The notes under the pieces were generated by a model. The model was not told the DNA's origin and did not search any database. It worked only from the letters and a program-made list of their open reading frames with translations. The position numbers and the translations under genes are program-made. From NCBI GenBank assembly GCA_001464575.1, contig LNFE01000110.1, positions 1 to 64,000 on the forward strand: a stretch of 64,000 nucleotides of DNA, written 5' to 3'. Source of the DNA: Acidobacteria bacterium Ga0077553 (GTDB lineage Bacteria > Acidobacteriota > Terriglobia > Bryobacterales > Bryobacteraceae). Below, in pieces: positions 1-14,309 of this stretch. Position 1 is the first letter of the stretch, and every line of letters starts with the position of its first letter.

Positions 1-1043
1 ATCACACTGCCCGCGACGGCGATGCCGAGACCCTCCAGCAGAAACACCAACAGAATTTGATTGCCGCGGGCGCCGATGCTTTTGAGGGTGCCGATCTGTT
101 TGGCCTTTCGTTGCACGGAAACGATCAGCACGGAGGCGATGGCAAACGAGGAGGCAACGAGCGTGAAGCCCGAAATGAGATAAGCGGAGGCGGACTGCGC
201 CTGCAGCGAAGTGACAAAGTTGGGGAACTCGCTCGACCAGGAGTTTGCTTCGCAATCGAGCAGCACGGACAACCGTTCGGCGACGGCATCGGCGCTATAG
301 ATATCGAAGACCTTGACGTAGACGACGTTGACCGAATTGCCGATCCCCAACATGCTCTGCCCGGTTCGCAACGTGACGTAGGCGCTCCCGCGACCTTGGC
401 CCTTCGAATAGATGCCGGCAATCCGAAGTGGTTCGGCAGCTCCCGTAATGGAGGTGATGCGGATGCGGTCTCCCACTCCCACGTTCAGGTCCTTGGCGAG
501 TTCGTAGTCGACGACCACCTCATCGGCGGCGAGGTCCTGGTAGTGTCCAGCAATCAGGTTCTTCGTCACCGGGGTGATGAGTTCCTGTTGCGCCGGGTCG
601 GCGCCAATCAGCGTGACGCCGATGGGATTGGCGCCTTTGGAGGCGAAACCTTGCCCGGCAACGGCGGGGGTGACGGCGCGAACATTGGGAATCGTGCCGG
701 CGACGGCCAGGATGGTGCGCCAGTCGTCGATGTTTTTCCGCTGGGGCGCCTGAATTTCGGATCGGGACGAGCTGGCGTTCGCCGGGCGCTCCGGCAGGTC
801 CGCGTACGGGATCGGCTTGCCTTCGGGGACTTGCACGGTGACGTGCGGAATGGCATCGGTGAGCAGTGCGGTCAGGCGGCGTTGCAGCCCGAAGATCAGG
901 CCCATGATGAAAATGACGATGATCACACCCGAGGCCACCGCGGCGATGGTGAGCCAAGTTTGGCCGCCCCCGGAACGAAGGTGACGCCACGCCAGTTGGC
1001 TTTCGAATCGGATTTGCCGTGGCAAGAGCGTGTTGATGTTCAT
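1..1043 (-). CDS. ABC transporter permease, MacB/LolE (FtsX) type, partial at left edge
   Basis: Membrane permease of an ABC efflux or lipoprotein-type exporter; the C-terminus lies beyond the window. The protein starts MNINTLLPRQ. It has a first membrane helix at about residues 27-50 (WLTIAAVASGVIIVIFIMG), then a long periplasmic MacB-PCD-like domain, and a second helix at about residues 285-305 followed by the FtsX-type segment with the SIGAR motif (TLKSIGARGNQ). This is the usual FtsX permease layout. The ATG at 1041-1043 has a good ribosome site (AGGAG, seven bases upstream). It lies 10 bases downstream of the HlyD-type adaptor gene, so the two form one operon; the ATPase is presumably further left, outside the window. 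The exported substrate cannot be inferred. Confidence 0.85.
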   Translation of the reverse strand, partial: MNINTLLPRQIRFESQLAWRHLRSGGGQTWLTIAAVASGVIIVIFIMGLIFGLQRRLTALLTDAIPHVTVQVPEGKPIPYADLPERPANASSSRSEIQAPQRKNIDDWRTILAVAGTIPNVRAVTPAVAGQGFASKGANPIGVTLIGADPAQQELITPVTKNLIAGHYQDLAADEVVVDYELAKDLNVGVGDRIRITSITGAAEPLRIAGIYSKGQGRGSAYVTLRTGQSMLGIGNSVNVVYVKVFDIYSADAVAERLSVLLDCEANSWSSEFPNFVTSLQAQSASAYLISGFTLVASSFAIASVLIVSVQRKAKQIGTLKSIGARGNQILLVFLLEGLGIAVAGSV

Positions 1044-1053
1044 CGCTGCTCTC

Positions 1054-2403
1054 CTATTGCTTTATCCTGACGGTATCGCCCGGCTGGATCTTCCCGGGAT
1101 GGAGTACAACGAGATCGGTTGATTCGAGACCGGCGAGCACGGGGACCCCTTGGCCGGTGGGTGGGCGCGTGACCAGGATCTTTTCGATGGCCCGGTCTTC
1201 CTGAACGACCAATGCGACGGTTCTCTCGCCGGAGCGCCGCAGTGCGCTGGCCGGTACCAACAACCGCATGGCGGACTGATTCGTGACGAGGTTGACGTTG
1301 AGCGTCTGGCCGGGCTTCAGCCAGGCAGGCGCCGCCAGGGGCTCCAACTTCACGGAGACCGTGCCCCGGACCTTGTTCACCGACGGAGAGATCTCTTTCA
1401 GCCGGCCCTCAAAGATCTGTCCAGGAAATGCCGCCGCGGAAAGTAGTGCTTTTTGCCCCACCGAAAGGTCGGCGAGATTGCTTTCGTCTAGGTCGATCCG
1501 GATTTCGAGCGAATCGCTCACCAGGGTGAACAGACCCAGAGCATCGACATTCTGGCCGACCTCAACATTCACCGCGGTAATCGTGCCGGGAAACGGCGCG
1601 ATGATGGTGGCTTCCGCCGCTTGTTGCCGGACGACTAGAAGGGCCTGCCTGGCTTCGCTGAGCCGGTCGCGGGCCAACTCCACGTCCTCCTTGCGCGGCG
1701 TGGCTTTGAGCGTCAGCAGTTGGGCCTCCGCCAGCCGGATGGAGGCGCTGCCCGATCGGGATTTGGCTTCAGCCGCGGCCAGGGCCGCGGCCGAACCGTC
1801 CATCTCGCTTCTCGATACGACTCCGGCATTCGATAAAGCCCGGGTCCGTTCCTGGGTTTTGCGTGCGAGGTCGAGCTCTGAGACGGCCTGCGCCGCGAGT
1901 GCTCGCGCCTGGCTGACCTGCATTCGGGCGGCTTGGAGTTCGGAGGCAAGCGGTCCGCGCGCGGTTTGTTTCAGTTGCGCTTGCGCCGTCGCCACCGCCG
2001 TTTGGGCTTGCGCCACCTGCGCCTGGGTGATGTTGTTCTTCAAGACCGCCAGCGTTTCGCCGGCTTCGACATGGTCTCCCAGCACTTTGGGAAGCTGGAG
2101 AATCGAGCCGTTGTAAGAGGCGCCAATCACGGACTCCTTGACCCCGCCCACCAGGCCACTGCTGGCGATGGTTTCGCTGACGGCGGTAAGAAGCGGGTGG
2201 ATGATGGCGACCTCAACCGGCCGCTGAATCCGCCAGTAAGCCACGCCACCCGCCGCGAGAGCCACGATTGCCGCCGCCGCGAGCCGACGGCGGAAGCGGC
2301 TGGACTTCGGCGGCGCCTTTTTCAGGTAGGCCCCGTCGCGCGCCATGAGTACCCCGTCCTGCGGCATCGTAAGCGCCGTATTGGGGGAATCGTTTTCGGA
2401 CAT
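1054..2403 (-). CDS. HlyD/MacA-type periplasmic adaptor (membrane fusion protein)
   Basis: Periplasmic adaptor of a tripartite or MacAB-like ABC efflux system, about 449 residues. A positively charged N-terminus is followed by one membrane anchor at about residues 42-60 (AAAAIVALAAGGVAYW). Then comes a biotinyl-lipoyl-like half (LQLPKVLGDHVEAGETL), a long Ala/Gln-rich coiled coil at about residues 125-260, the second lipoyl half (APFPGTITAVNVEVGQNV) and a beta-barrel domain. The start is chosen as the ATG at 2401-2403 because AGGGAGG sits seven bases upstream; a GTG one codon earlier is possible but too close to it. The gene ends 10 bases before the ABC permease, supporting co-transcription and a shared complex. 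Confidence 0.9.
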   Translation of the reverse strand: MSENDSPNTALTMPQDGVLMARDGAYLKKAPPKSSRFRRRLAAAAIVALAAGGVAYWRIQRPVEVAIIHPLLTAVSETIASSGLVGGVKESVIGASYNGSILQLPKVLGDHVEAGETLAVLKNNITQAQVAQAQTAVATAQAQLKQTARGPLASELQAARMQVSQARALAAQAVSELDLARKTQERTRALSNAGVVSRSEMDGSAAALAAAEAKSRSGSASIRLAEAQLLTLKATPRKEDVELARDRLSEARQALLVVRQQAAEATIIAPFPGTITAVNVEVGQNVDALGLFTLVSDSLEIRIDLDESNLADLSVGQKALLSAAAFPGQIFEGRLKEISPSVNKVRGTVSVKLEPLAAPAWLKPGQTLNVNLVTNQSAMRLLVPASALRRSGERTVALVVQEDRAIEKILVTRPPTGQGVPVLAGLESTDLVVLHPGKIQPGDTVRIKQ

Positions 2404-2491
2404 CACACAGCCTCCCTAAGGCGCAATCTGGTTCGGAAGTCGCAAAGCCCACGGGGGTGCGGCGCTGCACTGGCGCTCTTCCCCCGCTACC

Positions 2492-3277
2492 CTAAGCGAG
2501 CGCCAGCGACTTTGGTTCCTCCGCGATCCAGTAGGGCGGGCGGCCATAGTGGAAGTAGAGCTTGTTTTCGTATTCGCGGCTGATGGGCTCCGAGTCGAGA
2601 TACTCGGGACAAGTCTTTATGGCGTCGCGTGTAACGCCGACGAAAACCTTTGATTCCTGCCAACTGACCCGTTCCACCCATGCCGGCGAAAGTAGCACCT
2701 TCTTGCCGGGCCACCAGTTCTTTGTATCCACTTCGAGATAACGGATGGACCAGGTTTCGTCGTCAACGACGAAACTCTCGACGTGGCCAATGTCGCCGTC
2801 TTTTGCTTCGATGCCGTAACCGGCGACGGCATCCGTCGCGCGGAGGTGCGAATCGGCGGACTCATCGCGGGCGCGTTCGGCGATCATGCCGGGGGACGCT
2901 TCCATTGGGACGACGCCACTGGGAGCATAGGTAGCGCCCCATAGATACGGACCGTCCCAATAGTAGGGATATCCGTAGTAGCCGTAGTACTCGGCCTCAT
3001 GCTGCCGGGAAACCGGCCGTTGGGTGTCGATATCGGGCGCATTTTCAATTTGCTTCCGCGTCAGCGACACATCGATCCTCCCGGACGTCCAGTCCACTTG
3101 CAGGATGGAGTACGGAGAGATGAGAACGCTCCGGCCGTTGAGCCAACTCCCTGTATTCACAGTCAGGTAGCGGATTACCCAGATCTGATCATCGAAATAG
3201 AGTTGGTCGACGGTTCCGATCTCGCCGTCGGTGGCGCGGATTACTAGACCCTTCAGTTTGTTATAGTTCGTCAACAT
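2492..3277 (-). CDS. Tandem PRC-barrel domain protein
   Basis: A 261-residue soluble protein with two PRC-barrel modules. The first is at about residues 5-80 (GLVIRATDGEIGTVDQLYFDD, then IRYLTVNTGSWL) and the second at about residues 150-225 (YGIEAKDGDIGHVESFVVDDE, then IRYLEVDTKNWW). They are joined by a Tyr/Gly-rich linker (YYGYYGYPYYWDGPYLWG). The two modules share the same order of motifs (xDGxIGxVxxxxxDD, then IRYLxVxTxxW, then a VLxSPxxxxxVxW segment), so they arose by internal duplication. PRC barrels occur in ribosome maturation and photosynthetic proteins, but stand-alone tandem copies in soil bacteria are uncharacterised and often stress-linked. It is followed 25 bases upstream by a stress-type protein on the same strand. 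Confidence 0.8.
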   Translation of the reverse strand: MLTNYNKLKGLVIRATDGEIGTVDQLYFDDQIWVIRYLTVNTGSWLNGRSVLISPYSILQVDWTSGRIDVSLTRKQIENAPDIDTQRPVSRQHEAEYYGYYGYPYYWDGPYLWGATYAPSGVVPMEASPGMIAERARDESADSHLRATDAVAGYGIEAKDGDIGHVESFVVDDETWSIRYLEVDTKNWWPGKKVLLSPAWVERVSWQESKVFVGVTRDAIKTCPEYLDSEPISREYENKLYFHYGRPPYWIAEEPKSLALA

Positions 3278-3301
3278 CGGTTTGGCCCTCCCAGGTCGAA
3301 A

Positions 3302-3862
3302 CTAAAGCGCGCCGGCGCCCACCGCTTCACCGGCGTAAATCGCGGCGCTCTCTCCGCCTGTGCTCTCAAGGATGCTGCGGGCTCTGTGCACTTCCGCGGC
3401 GGTGCCGGTGAGCATCAATAAATATTTGTCGGTCCTGATCGCCAGCTCATACTCGATCACGCTGTTCTTGGGTATCCCCATGCCGGCCAGGCCGGCGCCA
3501 ACGGCAGTGATGCCACCGACGACCAAAGCTCCCTCTAACGCTCCTACGATCCCCGCGACCATCGGGCCGGCGACCAGCACGGGTCCGATGCCCGGGATCA
3601 CGAACATGGCCGAGCCGAACAGCAGTCCCCAAAGGCCTCCCCAGAAGGCCCCAGCCCTGCCCCAGTACTTCATGCGATCGCCAGTATTGTAATAGCCAAC
3701 GACGTGTTCGTCGGTATGAGTATCTTTGCCGATAATCGACAGGGTGCGCATGTCGACGCCGGCGCGCTGGAGTTCTTTCACTCCGGCTTCGGCCCCGTCA
3801 TGCGTGCCGTAAACGGCTACCAGTGCTTGTGTCTCGGACCTATTGGTTTCCTTCGATTTCAT
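3302..3862 (-). CDS. General-stress-protein-17M-like glycine-zipper membrane protein
   Basis: About 186 residues. The N-terminal third (LVAVYGTHDGAEAGVKELQ, then LSIIGKD) fits the small alpha/beta domain found in general stress protein 17M / YflT. The middle is a hydrophobic Gly-rich stretch at about residues 65-130 (WGGLWGLLFGSAMFVIPGIG and VGGITAVGAGLAGMGIP) that probably forms two or three membrane-associated helices. The C-terminus (IRTDKYLLMLTGTAAEVHRA) resembles a second small ligand-like domain. The ATG at 3860-3862 is used as start; an in-frame GTG at 3869-3871 is an alternative, and neither has a clear ribosome site. The neighbouring PRC-barrel gene on the same strand suggests a shared stress role; this is inference. 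Confidence 0.7.
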   Translation of the reverse strand: MKSKETNRSETQALVAVYGTHDGAEAGVKELQRAGVDMRTLSIIGKDTHTDEHVVGYYNTGDRMKYWGRAGAFWGGLWGLLFGSAMFVIPGIGPVLVAGPMVAGIVGALEGALVVGGITAVGAGLAGMGIPKNSVIEYELAIRTDKYLLMLTGTAAEVHRARSILESTGGESAAIYAGEAVGAGAL

Positions 3863-3871
3863 CGATTGCAC

Positions 3872-4152
3872 TTACTGCGACATTGAGGGGTGCACGCGCC
3901 TAGCCAAAGCCTGCTGCCTCAAGGGAACATCCTGATACGGTTGGCCTGCGGCCTCGGCACCCGTCTCCGGCCAACAACACTCCTCGCGACGGTATTGACT
4001 CGGGGAGGTCAACTGACGCCCCACTGTCGCTGGGTCCGCGCAAACGGAGGACGGGACGCGTCGCATGGCGCGGCCATCGCAGGGCGTTTTGTGCGCTCCG
4101 GGTTTGGTCTGCCAAGTGCAGTTCCTTTGCGTGTGCGACACCTAGCTCTGGA
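3872..4152. other. Divergent intergenic region
   Basis: About 280 bases between the leftward stress-protein gene and the rightward oleate hydratase gene. No reading frame here has recognisable protein character. The stretch must carry the divergent promoters, but I could not pick a convincing pair of -35 and -10 boxes on either strand. Confidence 0.5.
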
Positions 4153-5736
4153 ATGCGAACAGGCGTGACGACGAAAGCGAAAGCCTATCTGGTCGGTGGA
4201 GGGATCGGATCGCTCGCCGCCGCGGCGTTCCTGATCCGCGACGGCAACGTCCCAGGCCACAACATCACGATTCTCGAATCGGCTCCGATTCTGGGCGGAA
4301 GCTTGGACGGTGCGGGCGACCCGGTCCACGGGTACTCGATGCGTGGCGGGCGGATGATGACGACGGATAACTATGAGTGCACCTGGGATTTATACAAATC
4401 AATTCCTTCGCTCACACGGCCCGGCATGTCCGTCTTCGAGGAGACCGTGGAGTTCAACGAGATTCACCGATCGAACGCCATGGCGCGCCTGGTCGACCGG
4501 CGTCGCGCGAAGGTGCCCGTCGCCTCAATGGGGTTTTCCATGCAGGACCGCCTGGAACTGCTTAAGCTCAGTCAGGCCACCGAGGAGAGTCTGGGCGCCA
4601 GCCGGATCACGGACTGCTTATCCCCGGCCTTCTTCGAAACGCCGTTCTGGTACATGTGGTCCACCACGTTTGCCTTCCAGCCGTGGCATAGCGCGGTGGA
4701 GTTTAAGCGCTACCTGTTGCGCTTCGTGCTCGAGTTCTCCCGCATCGAAACACTGGGCGGCGTCAAGAGAACGATCTACAACCAGTACGACTCCCTGGTT
4801 CTGCCCTTGCAAAGCTGGCTGATGGACCAGGGGGTCCAACTCATCACCGGGTGCCAAGTGACTGAAATCGGTCATCAAACCAACGGCGACGAGTTCGTCG
4901 TCACGGCTCTGCATTGCTTGCGGGCCGGCAAGGTGGAACACATCGACGTCCTGGACGGCGATCTCGTCTTTCTGCAGAACGGCTCCATGACTGACGCCTC
5001 CAGCCTCGGTTCGATGGGGAGCGCGCCTCCGAAGCGGACGAAGGCGGATAGCGGCGGTTGGGCGCTCTGGGAAAGCTTGGCCGATGGGCGCCCGCAATTC
5101 GGGCGGCCGGCGGTGTTCAACTCCTCCATCGCGCAGGCTTGGTGGGAGTCGTTCACGGTCACCTTGAAGCACCCGTCGTTTTTTGATCAGATGGAGCAAT
5201 TCAGCGGGAATGAGGCCGGCACGGGCTGCCTGGTGACCTTCAAAGACTCCAACTGGCTGATGTCCATCGTCCTGGCCTTTCAACCGCACTTCGCCAATCA
5301 GCCGGCCGACGTCCAGGTGTTTTGGGGATACTCGCTGTTCCCGGATCGCATTGGAAACTACGTCGCGAAATCGATGACGGAATGCAATGGCGCCGAGATT
5401 CTGGAGGAGCTCTGCGGTCATCTGCGGTTCGAACTCACCACGATGGCCACGGCCAATTGCATCCCTTGCCGGATGCCCTACCTGACGAGCATGTTCATGC
5501 CACGCGTGCCCGGCGACCGGCCTTTCCCCGTTCCCACGGGTTCGAAGAACCTCGCTTTCGTGAGCCAGTTTGTGGAGATTCCGGACGATGTCGTCTTCAC
5601 CGTGGAGTATTCGGTTCGGGCGGCGCAGATGGCCGTTTATCAGTTGCTCGGCATCGATCGGAAGATCCCGCCGGTGACGCCCCATGCTGCGTCCCACCAC
5701 GCTCAGTTTGATGCATTGCTGAAGGCCTTCAAGTGA
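4153..5736 (+). CDS. ohyA: Oleate hydratase (myosin-cross-reactive antigen family)
   Basis: FAD-dependent hydratase that adds water to the cis-9 double bond of unsaturated fatty acids to give 10-hydroxy acids; 527 residues, slightly short for the family. Visible signatures are the N-terminal Rossmann motif (YLVGGGIGSLAAAAFL, residues about 10-25), the ESAPILGGSLDG segment, the family motif MRGGRMM, and family-typical blocks such as FWYMWSTTFAFQPWHSAVEF, IYNQYDSLVLPL and CIPCRMPYLTSMFMPR. The known role is detoxification of unsaturated fatty acids or membrane lipid modification. The start is the ATG at 4153; a GTG five codons later is also possible. The next gene begins within its stop codon, so translation is coupled and the two are an operon. 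Confidence 0.95.
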   Translation: MRTGVTTKAKAYLVGGGIGSLAAAAFLIRDGNVPGHNITILESAPILGGSLDGAGDPVHGYSMRGGRMMTTDNYECTWDLYKSIPSLTRPGMSVFEETVEFNEIHRSNAMARLVDRRRAKVPVASMGFSMQDRLELLKLSQATEESLGASRITDCLSPAFFETPFWYMWSTTFAFQPWHSAVEFKRYLLRFVLEFSRIETLGGVKRTIYNQYDSLVLPLQSWLMDQGVQLITGCQVTEIGHQTNGDEFVVTALHCLRAGKVEHIDVLDGDLVFLQNGSMTDASSLGSMGSAPPKRTKADSGGWALWESLADGRPQFGRPAVFNSSIAQAWWESFTVTLKHPSFFDQMEQFSGNEAGTGCLVTFKDSNWLMSIVLAFQPHFANQPADVQVFWGYSLFPDRIGNYVAKSMTECNGAEILEELCGHLRFELTTMATANCIPCRMPYLTSMFMPRVPGDRPFPVPTGSKNLAFVSQFVEIPDDVVFTVEYSVRAAQMAVYQLLGIDRKIPPVTPHAASHHAQFDALLKAFK

Positions 5737-6845
5737 GGGGTGCCATTCGCCGCCAAGACGTCCTGAAACTAGTTTCGGTTGGCGGGATCGCCGCGCTCTC
5801 GGCGCACGCGCTGCATGAGTACGTCCCGTGGGTCGACTATGATGGGCAGGCGGCCACGTCCAGAAAAGGCTCGTCGCCGAATGCCCCGGCTCCGCTTAAG
5901 ATGCAGGGCCTCGTCCGTTATGCGACGCTTGCCGCCAACGGGCACAACGCTCAGCCTTGGAAGTTCGAAACGCTTGCGGATGCGATTGAAATTCACCCGG
6001 ATTGCTCGCGCCGCTTGGTCGCGGCCGACCCATCGGATCGGGAGCTCTGGATCAGTCTGGGGTGCGCGCTCGAGAATCTCGTCGTTGCTGCTCGCGCGAT
6101 GGGGTATGAACCCGCGATCACTTATCCCGATGCCAACGACGTTATCCGCGTCTCCTTATCCCCAGCCACGCCGCGGTGGAGCGCCACATTCGATGCCATT
6201 CCCCGGCGGCAGTCCACGCGGTCGGAATACGACGGCAAGGCCGTGGCTGCCGGCCAACTCCACCAGTTGCGGACGATGCCCCTTGAAGAAGGGATCGCCA
6301 TCCACACCGTTGTCGACCGCAACGGCGTGTCCACCCTGGCTGGCTACATCTATGAAGCCACGCTGAGACAGTATTCGAACCCGCCGTTTCTGGCCGAGTT
6401 GATCCGCTGGTTGCGTTTCGACAAGAAGGAAGCCCTCGCATCGTTTGACGGACTGTTCTCCCCGTGCGCGGGCAGTCCGGCCGTGCCACGTTGGCTGGGA
6501 CGCTTGTTCGTTAGCGGCGCCAAGCCAGAGAACCTGGCTGCGGCCGACGTCAGGAAGCTCGAAAGCTCGGCTGGCGCCATCGTGATCACGTCGGCCGCAG
6601 AGGGTAAGTCCGACTGGGTGCGTGCCGGCCAGGTTTGTCAAAGGCTGACGCTGACGATGACCTTGGCGAATATCAAGTCCGCCTATTTGAATCAGCCCAT
6701 CGAAGTGCCGCCCCTGCGTTCGCAGTTGCGCAGCAGTTTGGGCCTTGACGCGGCCTATCCCCAACTATTAGTTCGATTCGGCTACGCCAACGCCATGCCA
6801 CGCCCGCTGCGTCGCCCGGTGGAACAAGTTTTGATGCCGTCATAA
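5733..6845 (+). CDS. Acg-like nitroreductase-fold protein
   Basis: 370 residues. After an N-terminal hydrophobic stretch (LKLVSVGGIAALSAHAL), the core begins with the family block VRYATLAANGHNAQPWKFE, which is typical of the Acg subgroup of nitroreductase-like proteins. Later blocks (SDRELWISLGCALENLVVAARAMGYEP; RRQSTRSEYDGK) fit the same family. In mycobacteria Acg proteins bind FMN as storage or stress proteins without proven enzymatic activity, so calling it a reductase would be too strong. The start is GTG at 5733, overlapping the stop of the oleate hydratase by four bases (GTGA), which fixes the start and indicates coupling. The hydrophobic N-terminus could be an export signal; there is no twin-arginine motif. 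Confidence 0.8.
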   Translation: MRGAIRRQDVLKLVSVGGIAALSAHALHEYVPWVDYDGQAATSRKGSSPNAPAPLKMQGLVRYATLAANGHNAQPWKFETLADAIEIHPDCSRRLVAADPSDRELWISLGCALENLVVAARAMGYEPAITYPDANDVIRVSLSPATPRWSATFDAIPRRQSTRSEYDGKAVAAGQLHQLRTMPLEEGIAIHTVVDRNGVSTLAGYIYEATLRQYSNPPFLAELIRWLRFDKKEALASFDGLFSPCAGSPAVPRWLGRLFVSGAKPENLAAADVRKLESSAGAIVITSAAEGKSDWVRAGQVCQRLTLTMTLANIKSAYLNQPIEVPPLRSQLRSSLGLDAAYPQLLVRFGYANAMPRPLRRPVEQVLMPS

Positions 6846-6857
6846 CAAAAGGAACCC

Positions 6858-7862
6858 ATGTCATCGATCAAAAGCAAAGAAGTTCGTCTTGTCAGCCGCC
6901 CGGAGGGAGTACCGACGGCCGCTAATTTTACCGTGGCTACTACGGAGCTCCCGCCGCTCCAAGACGGAGAGGTGCTGGTTCGCAACCTCTTCCTCTCCGT
7001 TGACCCGTATATGCGCGGCCGCATGAACGAAGGGAAGTCCTACGTGCCAAGCTTCGAACTGGGTAAAGCCATGGATGGAGGGGCCGTCGGTGAAGTGGTC
7101 GAATCGCGCGCGGCTGCACTCAAGACCGGGGACGCTGTCGTTTCCAGCCGCGGCTGGCGGGAATACTTCATCGCGCAACCGTCAGAGCTGCATGCGGTAA
7201 GCCGAGACCTGCAACCCTTGTCCCTGTACTTGGGAACCCTCGGCATGACGGGGATGACCGCGTGGGCCGGCCTGCGGCTCGTGGACGTGAAAGCGGGAGA
7301 AGTGATCTTCATTTCCGGGGCTGCTGGCGCGGTGGGCAACGTTGCCGGACAACTGGCGAAGCTGCGGGGGTGCACGGTGATTGGATCGGCAGGTTCGGAG
7401 GAGAAGGTTCAGTTTCTGCTGCGCGAATGCGGCTTTGACTACGCCTTCAACTACAACGCCGGCCCGATGTCGCCTCACTTGAACACGGCCGCGCCGAACG
7501 GCATCGATGTCTACTTCGACAACGTGGGCGGGCCGGCTCTCGAAGCGGCGCTTTCCGCCTTGCGCATTCACGGCCGGATCATCGCCTGTGGCGGGATCTC
7601 TCTGTACAACGAACAAACTCCGCAGCCCGGCCCTTCGAACCTGTTCAACATGACAACGAAACGGCTCACCATGAAGGGTCTGATTGTGGGCGACTGGATG
7701 AGCCAGCAAGCTGAGTTCGAAAAGGAAGCGGGCGGCTATTACCAATCCGGCAGGTTACGGCATCGGGAAACTGTTGTGCAGGGCATCGACCAAGCGGCGG
7801 CGGCCTTCATCGGGTTGTTCGACGGAGACAACATCGGGAAGATGGTGGTGGCGTTAGCGTAA
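6858..7862 (+). CDS. NADP-dependent MDR oxidoreductase (CurA / leukotriene B4 reductase-like)
   Basis: 334-residue zinc-independent medium-chain reductase that reduces activated double bonds with NADPH. The N-terminal catalytic domain carries the family block FLSVDPYMRGRMNEG; the Rossmann domain carries SGAAGAVGNVAGQLAKLRGC and IGSAGSEEKVQFL; DVYFDNVGG follows at about residues 218-226. No zinc ligands are visible, as expected for this group. AAGGAACCC lies just before the ATG, giving a credible ribosome site. It starts 12 bases after the Acg-like gene and is probably the third gene of the oleate hydratase operon. Substrate unknown; enone or enal products of lipid oxidation would suit the context (inference). 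Confidence 0.9.
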   Translation: MSSIKSKEVRLVSRPEGVPTAANFTVATTELPPLQDGEVLVRNLFLSVDPYMRGRMNEGKSYVPSFELGKAMDGGAVGEVVESRAAALKTGDAVVSSRGWREYFIAQPSELHAVSRDLQPLSLYLGTLGMTGMTAWAGLRLVDVKAGEVIFISGAAGAVGNVAGQLAKLRGCTVIGSAGSEEKVQFLLRECGFDYAFNYNAGPMSPHLNTAAPNGIDVYFDNVGGPALEAALSALRIHGRIIACGGISLYNEQTPQPGPSNLFNMTTKRLTMKGLIVGDWMSQQAEFEKEAGGYYQSGRLRHRETVVQGIDQAAAAFIGLFDGDNIGKMVVALA

Positions 7863-7870
7863 GTCCTGGA

Positions 7871-7898
7871 TTGACTCCTGGGGCGAATGAGATAGGAT
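7871..7898 (+). promoter_or_regulatory. Sigma-70-type promoter of the GH5-like gene
   Basis: TTGACT at 7871-7876 and TAGGAT at 7893-7898 are separated by 16 bases. The ATG of the glycosidase at 7906 is seven bases beyond the -10 box, so transcription would start at or next to the start codon, giving a leaderless message. Confidence 0.6.
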
Positions 7899-7905
7899 GT
7901 GGGGG

Positions 7906-8964
<1,059 letters not shown>

Positions 8965-8969
8965 CGCCG

Positions 8970-9213
8970 GGCTATTGCCGTTGGGAACTACCGTCACCTG
9001 AATATCCCGCACGGCCCGGATCACCCGCATCATCAGAATCTGCCGGGCGCTCCAGCGCCATAGTGGCGGCTTGGGTGGCTTGGCGAGGAAGATTTGCGTG
9101 ATGCCGTTGGTGTGGGCAAAACGGGCCAGGGCTTCGGCCGGGTCATCGGCTTGAAGGGACCGAGCTTCAATGTGGAGCTTGCGGGCTAAGTCCAGGTAGC
9201 GCGCCACGGCCGG
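8970..9213 (-). pseudogene. Fragment of a KdpD-type USP-like domain
   Basis: Read on the minus strand, this stretch encodes about 80 residues (ARYLDLARKLHIEAR, AEALARFAHTNGITQIFLAK, RAVRDIQVTVVPN) that match the second half of the universal-stress-like domain of KdpD potassium-sensor kinases. There is no proper start. The frame continues without a stop into the antisense of the glycosidase, so it is not a functional end. It is out of frame with the DUF4118 fragment upstream and follows it, the reverse of the order in intact KdpD. Confidence 0.6.
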
Positions 9214-9571
9214 TCGGCGACTCAGAGAGATGGCTGGCTGCGAGCGTCGTCACGAGAAAGGCCAGCGGCGACACCCAGTTATCCCAATCGGCAATGGTGA
9301 ATCGGCCCACGGGCGGGAGAAAGAGGTAGCTGAAGCAGAGCATCGCCACCACGGAGAGGACCGCCGAAACGCGGAACCCCGTTGCGGTGGCCATCCCGAG
9401 CACGACCAGCAGAAACCGAAATCCCACCGTCGAGGCGTTGAGGGTGACGAGACCCGTGAAGAGGGTGGTGACAGCAGCGCCGCCGGCCAGCCCGAGGAGT
9501 AGGCCGCGCCGGGATCCGGGTTTGGGCGGCAGGGTTATCACGATTGCAGCGTTTCTTCCATCGAAGCACAT
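9167..9571 (-). pseudogene. DUF4118 membrane-domain fragment of a sensor kinase
   Basis: About 135 residues from the ATG at 9569-9571. Residues about 20-115 hold four predicted membrane helices (LLLGLAGGAAVTTLFTGLV; VGFRFLLVVLGMATATGF; AVLSVVAMLCFSYLFLPPVG; VSPLAFLVTTLAASHLSES). This is the DUF4118 domain that anchors KdpD-like and other histidine kinases. After the last helix, where a GAF or HisKA region should follow, the frame runs about 15 unrelated residues to a stop. No kinase core is present, so it is a truncated relic. Confidence 0.65.
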
Positions 9572-9656
9572 CAGGCCGCCCTCGTTGGCCCAGTTGGCCG
9601 CAGGTTGACACATAGACCATCGCGGTGGCACCGTAGTAACTCGTCCGCAAATCGTC

Positions 9657-14189
<4,533 letters not shown>

Positions 14190-14309
14190 CGCTACGCTCG
14201 AACGGGTGGTCGCGGCGTATCGGGAAGCGCTCGCCGTCGTCGAGCAGGTGGCGGAGGCCGGCGCCTTTGCCCGCCACCTGGAAATCCCGTTGCTCGAGTA
14301 AGCCGGGTG

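Noticed and set aside
57-1070. Plus-strand frame opposite the ABC permease
   Set aside because: The minus strand gives a proper FtsX permease with a ribosome site; the plus frame is its shadow.
2470-2506. CTGGCGCT/AGCGCCAG hairpin at the PRC-barrel stop
   Set aside because: It overlaps the stop codon and has no T-run on the transcript side, so it does not look like a terminator.
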